Positions 15,251-22,283 of a DNA stretch of 32,836 bases are shown piece by piece. Position numbers and translations under genes: made by a program. Within the stretch, counting starts at the first letter, position 1; the number at the start of each line of letters is the position of its first letter. Location of the stretch: positions 1 through 32,836 of the forward strand of contig JAGWOZ010000013.1 of the NCBI GenBank assembly GCA_028870715.1, read 5' to 3'. This DNA is from Betaproteobacteria bacterium. GTDB taxonomy: Bacteria; Pseudomonadota; Gammaproteobacteria; Burkholderiales; Burkholderiaceae_C. The notes beneath the pieces are model-generated. The model was not told the origin of the DNA. It searched no databases and saw only the letters and a program-made list of their open reading frames with translations.

Positions 15251-17008
15251 ATGAACAAGCCTTTCATCCCTGCGCAACGCATCGCTCGCCGTGCGGGCGC
15301 CTTGTGGGCACTGGCCGCAGCGGGCGCATTGGCGCTTGCGGGCTGTGCGGCGCAGGCCGCGCCCTTGGGCTCCGCGCCGAGCGTGACGTCGGCTCGGCAC
15401 GAGGCAGCCGCCTTGAATGCGGCCGCGCGCCTTCATCCCGTCGCCTTTCTTGACCGCATTGGCTGGGGGGCAAGCGCTGCGCAATTGCAGGAGCTTTCCC
15501 GCGTCGGAGCCACCCGATTTCTGGATGAGGAACTGCGCCCCGACCCCGACCCGGTCCTTCCACCTGAGGTGCGTCAGCAGATCGCCGCCCTGCAGTGCAC
15601 GCAGCCCCTGAGCCAGCTCATTCCGCCGCTCGTGCGGCAGATGAAAGCCATTCAGCAAGCCCGGCGTGGGGGCCAGGCCATCAGCGCCCAGCAGGCACAG
15701 GCCGCGCTTCAGGCGCTGAATCAGCGCAAGAATCAGCTCACGCAGGAGGCGATGACCCAGCAACTGCTGCTGGCGGTGTACGCCCCCAACCAGTTGCAAC
15801 AGCGCCTGACGTGGTTCTGGCTCAACCATTTCAACGTGTTCCGCGGCGGCAACATCGGACCCATGATGGCTGACTACACCCAGCACGTCATCGCGCCGCG
15901 GGCGTTGGGCCCTTTCCGCGATCTGCTGCAGGCGACCATGTTTTCGCCGCAGATGCTGCTTTATCTGAACAACGCGCAAAACGCGCGCGGCCACGTCAAC
16001 GAAAACTATGCGCGCGAGGTGATGGAGTTGCATACGCTGGGCGTGGGCGGGGGCTACACGCAAACCGATGTGACCAATCTGGCACGCGCCCTCACCGGCC
16101 TGGGCGTCGATCTCAGCGAGCGCCCGGTGCGCGTGCGCCCGGCCCTGCGCGGTGAACTATGGCAACACGGTCTGGTCGTCTTCAACCCGGCGCGCCACGA
16201 TCCCGACCCCAAGGTTGTGCTCGGCCACGTGCTGCAGGGCCGCGGACTTGAGGAGATCGAACAGGTCATCACCCTGCTCGCCGACGATCCGGCTACGGCG
16301 CGGCATGTGAGCCTGGAGCTCGCCCAGTATTTTGTCGCCGACCACCCCGACCCGGCGATGGTCAACGCAATGGTGCAAACCTGGACACGCACGCGGGGCA
16401 ACATGGGCGCCGTCCTGCGCACCATGCTGACCAGCCCGCAATTTGCCGCCAGCCTGAGTGCGCCCCAGTTCAAGGACCCGATGCGCTACGTCGTGTCGGC
16501 CGCGCGCGCGAGCTTCAACGGACGCATCATCACGAACACCCAGCCGCTCATCGGCATGCTGTACAGGCTCGGCGAACCCCTGTACGGACGGCAAACGCCC
16601 GACGGCTATGCCCTGAGTGGCGGCGCCTGGGACAGCCCGGGCCAGCTGACCACCCGCTTTGAGGTGGCACAGCAAATCGGCGCTGGTGCCCCGGCGTTGT
16701 TCGGCCCCCCACCGCCCTTCCTGCGCACGCGCCTCGTAGTCGACCCCGCGGATGCGGCGGGCACCATGGGTGAGCCGGGCTCGGCCATGACCGCAGCAGG
16801 GGCAATGCTTGCACAAGGTGGGGCAACGCGCGACGTGCCGCCCAAACTGCCGCCGCGGCGTCCCCCGCCTGATCTGGCACGCAGCACGGTCTTTCTCGCG
16901 GCTGAGACCGATCTGGGACGGGCCACGCTGCAAGCCCTGGCCCAGACCGACCAGCGCATGCGCTGGAACGCCCTGTGGCTGTCCTCACCCGAGTTCATGA
17001 ACGACTGA
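15251..17008 (+). CDS. DUF1800 exported protein, predicted lipoprotein
   Basis: A 585-residue protein of the DUF1800 family. The N-terminus has a lipoprotein signal with lipobox LALAGC (Cys32), so the mature protein is probably lipid-anchored. Family hallmarks include FLDRIGWGASAAQLQEL near the start, WFWLNHFNVF, LYLNNAQNARGHVNENYARE followed by VMELHTLGVGGGYTQTDV, and TSPQFAAS near the C-terminal third. A Pro/Arg-rich segment (PPKLPPRRPPPDLA) precedes the final helix. DUF1800 proteins are almost always followed by a DUF1501 gene, as here 17 nt downstream; their joint function is unknown. ATG 15251 was chosen because it begins the signal peptide; the upstream open frame overlaps the preceding gene. 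Confidence 0.92.
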   Translation: MNKPFIPAQRIARRAGALWALAAAGALALAGCAAQAAPLGSAPSVTSARHEAAALNAAARLHPVAFLDRIGWGASAAQLQELSRVGATRFLDEELRPDPDPVLPPEVRQQIAALQCTQPLSQLIPPLVRQMKAIQQARRGGQAISAQQAQAALQALNQRKNQLTQEAMTQQLLLAVYAPNQLQQRLTWFWLNHFNVFRGGNIGPMMADYTQHVIAPRALGPFRDLLQATMFSPQMLLYLNNAQNARGHVNENYAREVMELHTLGVGGGYTQTDVTNLARALTGLGVDLSERPVRVRPALRGELWQHGLVVFNPARHDPDPKVVLGHVLQGRGLEEIEQVITLLADDPATARHVSLELAQYFVADHPDPAMVNAMVQTWTRTRGNMGAVLRTMLTSPQFAASLSAPQFKDPMRYVVSAARASFNGRIITNTQPLIGMLYRLGEPLYGRQTPDGYALSGGAWDSPGQLTTRFEVAQQIGAGAPALFGPPPPFLRTRLVVDPADAAGTMGEPGSAMTAAGAMLAQGGATRDVPPKLPPRRPPPDLARSTVFLAAETDLGRATLQALAQTDQRMRWNALWLSSPEFMND

Positions 17009-17025
17009 CCGTCTGGGAGATCATC

Positions 17026-18234
17026 ATGCAACGTCGACACCTTATTCAAGCTGCGGCGCTGTCCCTGGCCGCGCCGATGGCCCGGCTCTGGGCCGCGCCC
17101 GCGCCCGGTGGGCCCAAGTTCATCCTGGTGTTCCTGCGCGGCGCCTACGACGCGACCAACGTCCTGGTGCCTTACGCGAGCGACTTCTATTACGAGGCAC
17201 GCCCCCACATTGCCGTACCGCGCCCGGGCACCGGCCCCGACGGCGCCATCCGGCTCGATGCCGACTGGGCGCTGCACCCGGCGCTGCAAGCGAGCATGCT
17301 GCCCCTGTGGCAGGCGGGCCAACTGGCGTTCGTGCCGTTTGCCGGCACCCGCGACATGACACGCAGCCACTTCGAGACGCAGGACCACATCGAACTCGGA
17401 CAGGGACCGCAGACCCGCGACTTCAACAGCGGCTTTCTCAACCGACTCGTGCAGCAACTCGGGCACCGCACGAGGCCCATGGCCTTCACGGCGCAACTGC
17501 CGCTGTCGCTGCGCGGGGCCGAACGCGTACCCAACATGGCCATGGGCCAGATCGCCCGCAGCGGCATCGACTCGCACCAGGAAGCGCTGCTTGAGCGCAT
17601 GTGGGGCACGACCCCCGAAGCCGCCTCGGTTCGCGAGGGCTTTGCCGTGCACGCCACGGTCATGCGTGACATGCAGGCCCAGGACTGGGAGGCCGAAATG
17701 ACGGCCGCCAGTCGCGGGGCGATTGATCCGCGCGGTTTCGTGGCCGAGGCCGCGCGGGTGGGCGGCCTGATGCGCGCAAGCTTCGACGTCGGTTTCATCG
17801 ACGTGGGCGGCTGGGATACCCATGTCAACGAAGCCGCTGCCAACGGCGCCAAGGGTCAACTCGCCGCGAAGCTCGGCGATCTGGGCCAGGGTCTGGCTGC
17901 CTTGGCCCAAGCCATGGGCCCGGCCTGGCGTGACACGGTGGTCGTGGTGCTGAGCGAGTTCGGGCGCACGTTCCGCGAAAACGGCAATCGCGGCACCGAC
18001 CACGGCCACGGCACGGTCTACTGGGTGCTGGGCGGTGCCGTGCGGGGCGGGCGAATCGTCGGCGAGCAAGTCCCGCTGGCGCCCGCCACCCTCAACCAGA
18101 ACCGCGATACCCCGGTGCTCACCGAGGACCGCAATGCGCTCGGCGGCCTGTTCGCTCGCCTTTGGGGGTTGAGCGCGCAACAGGTGCAAGCCGTATTCCC
18201 GGGCAGCGCGGCGCTGGACTTGCGCCTGGTCTGA
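17026..18234 (+). CDS. DUF1501 exported protein
   Basis: A 402-residue protein of the DUF1501 family, which has an alkaline-phosphatase/sulfatase-like fold by family knowledge. The N-terminus MQRRHLIQAAALSLAAP resembles a Tat signal (paired arginines then a hydrophobic stretch). Characteristic segments are FILVFLRGAYDATNVLVPY, the SHFETQDHIELG region, FIDVGGWDTHVNE, VVVVLSEFGRTFRENGNRG and TDHGHGTVYWVLGG. Conserved Asp/His residues in the last three could bind a metal. It directly follows the DUF1800 gene (17-nt gap, GGGAG ahead of the ATG), the usual arrangement; the two are thought to act together outside the cytoplasm, function unknown. Confidence 0.93.
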   Translation: MQRRHLIQAAALSLAAPMARLWAAPAPGGPKFILVFLRGAYDATNVLVPYASDFYYEARPHIAVPRPGTGPDGAIRLDADWALHPALQASMLPLWQAGQLAFVPFAGTRDMTRSHFETQDHIELGQGPQTRDFNSGFLNRLVQQLGHRTRPMAFTAQLPLSLRGAERVPNMAMGQIARSGIDSHQEALLERMWGTTPEAASVREGFAVHATVMRDMQAQDWEAEMTAASRGAIDPRGFVAEAARVGGLMRASFDVGFIDVGGWDTHVNEAAANGAKGQLAAKLGDLGQGLAALAQAMGPAWRDTVVVVLSEFGRTFRENGNRGTDHGHGTVYWVLGGAVRGGRIVGEQVPLAPATLNQNRDTPVLTEDRNALGGLFARLWGLSAQQVQAVFPGSAALDLRLV

Positions 18235-18311
18235 CACGAAGGACGCCGCCGAGCCCCTCCCGTCGCCGTCGAACTCCGGCAGGCGACCGAGCAGGCGCCA
18301 GCCCCCACACT

Positions 18312-18324
18312 GCCCCGCCGGGGC
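18312..18324. terminator. Small GC hairpin between convergent genes
   Basis: GCCCC-GCC-GGGGC, a 5-bp stem with a 3-nt loop, lies in the 110-bp gap between the convergent DUF1501 and DUF2252 genes. No T run; weak support as a terminator. Confidence 0.22.
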
Positions 18325-18344
18325 GACGCTTGCGCGCCATGCAT

Positions 18345-19547
18345 CTAGGCCCCCAAGCCACCGTCGTCGTATGCCGCGGCAAAGGTCTTCCAGTCCGCCG
18401 CGCACGCCTGCGCACAGTCGTGTGCCGCGGCAATCAGGTTCCGGCTCCATTTGCGCCCACTCGCAAAATCCTGCAAGGCGTCCGCGGTCGCCGATCCGCC
18501 CCGGCCACTGCTGCGCAACTGCGCCCACGCCGTCAAGTGCCCCATCGTGTGCATGATGCCTTCGAGCTCGCCCATCGACTGACTGGAACGGTCCAGCACA
18601 ACCCGGTCCTCCGAAGGCTGCAGGCCGCGCAAGACATACGACTGCTTTTTCCACTTCAGCGGCTGCAGGAAAGCCATCGACACCGCCTGCATGCGCCGCT
18701 GCACGCCAACGACACGATGCGCATGCGTGGCCCACTCGGGCTGGCGCGTGGCGACATGCCCACTGAGCGCCGAAGGCAGAGCCTGCTTGAGGTCGAGCAG
18801 ATAGTTTGCATCGGGGGACACCTTGCCCTGCACCAGGATGACGTAACGGTTGACGCCAAGGCTTCCCGTGCCTGCGATGCGCCTGGCCACGTCCAGGACC
18901 TCGTAGAAGTCCGGATGCGGCTGGCTTGCTGCGAACGCGCCCAGCAGGGCAGACACGCTTGAGCGCTGTTCGGCGTCAACGGGAAGGGCCTTCTTGCCAT
19001 CTACCCGCAGCAGCCGGCGTTTTCCCTTTCGCACCGTGCGCGTGTCGAGAAACGCCGGGCGTGCGCGGTGCTGCAGGCCATCGAGCAAACGCCGCACGGC
19101 CCCTTGCGCCGTTTCGCGCTCCACCCAGCGGGCTTTGCCATCGAGGATGGCCTGGGTATAGGCGTCCAGGTAGCCCCGGCACAGATGCAGCGCGTCGTTC
19201 GCGCTGGCATGCAGGGTTTCGGCGCCGACCAGAATGCTGGTGATGACGCGCACGAGATCGAGGGTGACGGGGCCCAGCACCGCCTCGTCGAAATCGTTGA
19301 GATCGAAATACACCAGGCGATTGTCGCCCTTGTAACTGCCGAAGTTTTCCAGGTGCAGATCACCGCACAGCCACGCGGCCGGCGCCTTGGTGAAGAGCTT
19401 GGTCGTCGGCAGCCGGTCGTAGAAAAGGTGGCAACTTCCGCGCAGGAAGGCGAAACTGTTTTGCCGCATGGCGCGGTACTTCAGTGCCAGGCGCTCTGGA
19501 TCACGCCCGGCATTGAAGGTGCGAATCGTGCTGACGGGATCGATCAT
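18345..19547 (-). CDS. DUF2252 kinase-like protein
   Basis: A 400-residue protein of the DUF2252 family. The segment WLCGDLHLENFG (59-70) and the following YFDLNDFDEA (80-88) look like the catalytic loop (HGDxHxxN) and the metal-binding D(F)D of aminoglycoside-phosphotransferase-type kinases, although the first His of the loop is Cys61 here. Further family segments are FYEVLDVARRIAGTGSLGVNRYVILVQG and YVLRGLQPSEDRV. The substrate and role are unknown. ATG 19547 (MIDPVSTIRTFNAGRDPERL) matches the usual DUF2252 N-terminus; a longer frame to 20009 would run into the divergent rcoM gene. It is convergent with DUF1501 and appears to be a single-gene unit. Confidence 0.88.
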   Translation of the reverse strand: MIDPVSTIRTFNAGRDPERLALKYRAMRQNSFAFLRGSCHLFYDRLPTTKLFTKAPAAWLCGDLHLENFGSYKGDNRLVYFDLNDFDEAVLGPVTLDLVRVITSILVGAETLHASANDALHLCRGYLDAYTQAILDGKARWVERETAQGAVRRLLDGLQHRARPAFLDTRTVRKGKRRLLRVDGKKALPVDAEQRSSVSALLGAFAASQPHPDFYEVLDVARRIAGTGSLGVNRYVILVQGKVSPDANYLLDLKQALPSALSGHVATRQPEWATHAHRVVGVQRRMQAVSMAFLQPLKWKKQSYVLRGLQPSEDRVVLDRSSQSMGELEGIMHTMGHLTAWAQLRSSGRGGSATADALQDFASGRKWSRNLIAAAHDCAQACAADWKTFAAAYDDGGLGA

Positions 19548-19864
19548 CGTGGCCGCTTTCGAGAATGGTTGCGAGGTCCGGGCCGCATGGCGCAAGCGCT
19601 TGCAGTGCGATGGGCAGCCGGAGATTGCGACACTCCCGGTGCGCCATGTGGCATTGTGTGTGCACGCAGCCACCCGCATCAAGCGCTTTGCAAGCAAATC
19701 CCTCCAGGACTTCGCGTGGATTGGCGGCGCTCGGCGGTGGCGGCGCTCGGCGGCAGCGGATCGGTGCATCGGTGGGGATCCCGCGGCCGGCCCGTGGACT
19801 GCGTCGGTTAATCTTGCAAAAAACGGCGACCAACAGGACACTCCAGCCCGGGTGGAGACAAGAC
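19548..19864. other. Intergenic region between divergent DUF2252 and rcoM
   Basis: A 317-bp gap without a supported gene. It holds a 16-bp-period direct repeat at 19723-19753. Promoters for both flanking genes should be here, but I cannot point to a clear -35/-10 pair or a copy of the direct repeats seen upstream of coxM. Confidence 0.5.
19723..19753. repeat. Two-copy tandem repeat (15 bp, period 16)
   Basis: GGCGGCGCTCGGCGG occurs at 19723-19737 and again at 19739-19753 with a single T between. It lies about 110 bp upstream of rcoM. The purpose is unknown; simple GC-rich duplication is the likeliest explanation. Confidence 0.7.
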
Positions 19865-20656
19865 ATGGATGCACGAGCAACACCGAGTTCGGCTTTGTAC
19901 CTGTTCGAGAAGTTCGAGGTGGGGGTGGTTCACCTCGACGCGCGGCGCACCGTGTTGGCCATGAACGATTTCGCACGCAAGGTCCTTCCCGTGGGTGAAA
20001 AGCAGCCATTCGACAAGCTCGTGGCGTCGTTTCACCCGGAGCGATCCAAACCGAAAGTCAATTTCCTCCTGGACGAGGCGTCGCGATGCCCGGTGGCCAA
20101 TGCCACGCCCATGACCATGATCATCAACATTCCCGAGCAGGTCCTGCTGATCAAGGTGACCCGGCTGGCCGACCATCTCGGCACCACGACCGGATTTGTC
20201 CTGGTCTTCTATGACGTCACACAGATCGTGACCAACGACGACACGGCACCCGAGTCGCTGCAGGCCAACCGCCGCCTCTCACGCATTCCCATGGTGGCGA
20301 ACCACAAGGTGGCGTTTGTCGATACGGCCGATGTGCTGTGCCTGGAATCGCAGGCTCACTACACCCGTGTCCTCACCCGGGACGGCTTGCATTTCTGCAA
20401 CCTCAGCATCGGCGACCTGGCGGCCCGACTCGACCCGGCACAGTTCATGCGCGTGCACCGCTGTTTCATCGTCAACTTGCAGGCCGTGGCCGAACTCGGT
20501 CGCGAAGGCAGCAAGACGCATATCGTGCTGCGCGGCAAGCACCCCGGGCCACCCATTCCGGTGGCGCGCGGCGAGGTGGCGCAGCTGCGCGCCGCGCTCG
20601 GGCTCCTGAAGCGGGCCCGCGGCGCCGCACCCAGCCCCGCGCCGGTCCCGATCTAG
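19865..20656 (+). CDS. rcoM: RcoM-type CO-sensing PAS-LytTR transcriptional regulator
   Basis: A 263-residue single-component regulator. The N-terminal PAS domain (about 12-120) has FHPERSKPKVNFLL and CPVANATPMTMIINIPE, segments typical of the RcoM heme pocket. The C-terminal LytTR DNA-binding domain (about 158-250) reads KVAFVDTADVLCLESQAHYT and FMRVHRCFIVNLQAV. In Burkholderia xenovorans RcoM, His74 and Met104 bind Fe(II) heme and Cys94 replaces Met in the Fe(III) form. Here His57, Cys75 and Met85 line up if the N-terminus is 17 residues shorter and two residues are missing between His and Cys. CO displaces Met and activates transcription of cox genes. The gene sits 207 bp upstream of coxM, as expected for its target. 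Confidence 0.9.
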   Translation: MDARATPSSALYLFEKFEVGVVHLDARRTVLAMNDFARKVLPVGEKQPFDKLVASFHPERSKPKVNFLLDEASRCPVANATPMTMIINIPEQVLLIKVTRLADHLGTTTGFVLVFYDVTQIVTNDDTAPESLQANRRLSRIPMVANHKVAFVDTADVLCLESQAHYTRVLTRDGLHFCNLSIGDLAARLDPAQFMRVHRCFIVNLQAVAELGREGSKTHIVLRGKHPGPPIPVARGEVAQLRAALGLLKRARGAAPSPAPVPI

Positions 20657-20700
20657 GGACATTCCTGTATTGCGCTCGCGGCGAAACGCGTTCTCAGCAC

Positions 20701-20747
20701 TTCGTGCAGCGCGATGCGCATTCCGTGAAGCAAACACGGATTTGGTG
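20701..20747 (+). promoter_or_regulatory. Candidate RcoM (LytTR) operator: three direct repeats
   Basis: Three similar elements, TTCGTG (20701), TCCGTG (20722) and TTGGTG (20742), repeat every 21 and 20 bp. LytTR-domain proteins bind direct repeats spaced about two helical turns (9-bp boxes with about 12-bp spacers), and I recall a TTnnnG repeat triplet for RcoM targets, though not with certainty. A fourth TTCGTG lies at 20805, 63 bp (three periods) after the third. The location between rcoM and coxM supports the assignment. Confidence 0.55.
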
Positions 20748-20815
20748 CAAAGTGCGCCCTAATGGCGGGCCCTTACGCCGAAATGCAAAGTTCTCTAAAC
20801 TCTTTTCGTGAATAT

Positions 20816-20837
20816 GTCATTGACGGAAATCAATGAC
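20816..20837. promoter_or_regulatory. 8-bp inverted repeat containing an FNR/CRP-type box, upstream of coxM
   Basis: GTCATTGA and TCAATGAC form a perfect 8-bp inverted repeat with a 6-nt centre. Inside it, TTGACGGAAATCAA (20820-20833) matches the FNR/Anr consensus TTGAT-N4-ATCAA at 9 of 10 positions. It ends 26 nt before the coxM ATG, so depending on the start of transcription it could be an activator site, a repressor site or an mRNA hairpin close to the ribosome site. Confidence 0.55.
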
Positions 20838-20863
20838 GCTAACGACAACTGCTGGAGACAAGC

Positions 20864-21727
20864 ATGATCCCACCGCGTTTCGAGTACCACGCGCCTCGCT
20901 CCCTCAGCGAAGCCGTGGCCCTGCTGGGCCAGCTCGGCTCGGAAGCCAAGCTGCTTGCAGGCGGCCACAGCCTGTTGCCCATGATGAAGCTGCGCTTTGC
21001 CGAGCCTGCGCACTTGATCGACATCAACCGCATCCCCGAGCTGCGCGGCATCCGCGAAGACGGGACCACAGTGGTGATCGGCGCCATGACGGTCGAGCAC
21101 GCCTTGATCACCTCGCCGGTCGTGCAGGCCAAAGTGCCGCTGCTGGCCGAAGCCGCCACCCAGATTGCCGATCCCCAGGTGCGCAACCGCGGCACGATCG
21201 GCGGCGATATCGCCCATGGCGACCCTGGCAACGACCACCCGGCCCTGTCCATTGCACTGGAAGCATCCTTCGTGCTTGAAGGCCCCGACGGGCGCCGCAC
21301 GGTGCCAGCCGACGGGTTCTTTCTCGGCCCCTACATGACGCAACTGCAGGAAAACGAAGTCCTGTGCGAAATCCGCGTGCCTGCCTTCGCACACGGCACG
21401 GGGTGGGCCTACGAGAAACTCAAGCGCAAAACCGGTGACTGGGCCACGGCCGGCTGCGCAGTGGTCATGCGCAAGAGCGGCGGCACGATCAGCCACGTGC
21501 GCATCGCTCTGACCAATGTGGCGCCCACCGCGCTGCGTGCCGAGGCCGCCGAGAGCGCGCTGCTGAACCAGCCGCTGAACGCCGCCACGCTGCAGGCGGC
21601 CGCCGATGCGGCCGCCGCCATCTGCGAGCCTGCCGAAGACCTGCGGGGCGACGTGGAATACAAAACCGCCATGGCCGGCCAGATGGTCAAGCGCGCCCTG
21701 TCCAAAGCCTGGTCCCGTTGTGCCTGA
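20864..21727 (+). CDS. coxM: Aerobic CO dehydrogenase medium subunit (FAD)
   Basis: A 287-residue flavoprotein subunit that passes electrons from the iron-sulfur subunit to the electron acceptor. Both FAD-binding motifs are at the very positions known from Oligotropha CoxM: AGGHS at 32-36 and TIGGD at 111-115. Length is normal (288 in Oligotropha). GGAG lies 8 nt before the ATG. It is the first gene of the structural set coxM-coxS-coxL, with 21 nt to coxS. The upstream gap carries candidate RcoM and FNR-type sites. Together with the CoxL active-site loop it marks a form I enzyme rather than another xanthine-oxidase-family hydroxylase. Confidence 0.96.
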   Translation: MIPPRFEYHAPRSLSEAVALLGQLGSEAKLLAGGHSLLPMMKLRFAEPAHLIDINRIPELRGIREDGTTVVIGAMTVEHALITSPVVQAKVPLLAEAATQIADPQVRNRGTIGGDIAHGDPGNDHPALSIALEASFVLEGPDGRRTVPADGFFLGPYMTQLQENEVLCEIRVPAFAHGTGWAYEKLKRKTGDWATAGCAVVMRKSGGTISHVRIALTNVAPTALRAEAAESALLNQPLNAATLQAAADAAAAICEPAEDLRGDVEYKTAMAGQMVKRALSKAWSRCA

Positions 21728-21748
21728 ACCCGCTGCCGGAGCAACCCC

Positions 21749-22240
<492 letters not shown>

Positions 22241-22283
22241 CACATACACGGATCGCCCAGAGCAACCCGCCGGAGACACACAC

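Noticed and set aside
16606-18735. Long minus-strand open frame opposite DUF1501
   Set aside because: Shadow of DUF1800/DUF1501; no protein-like features, no ribosome site.
19723-19753. Attachment site or operator formed by the 15-bp duplicate
   Set aside because: No integrase or mobile gene nearby; it is made of simple GGCGG units and lacks LytTR-type spacing.
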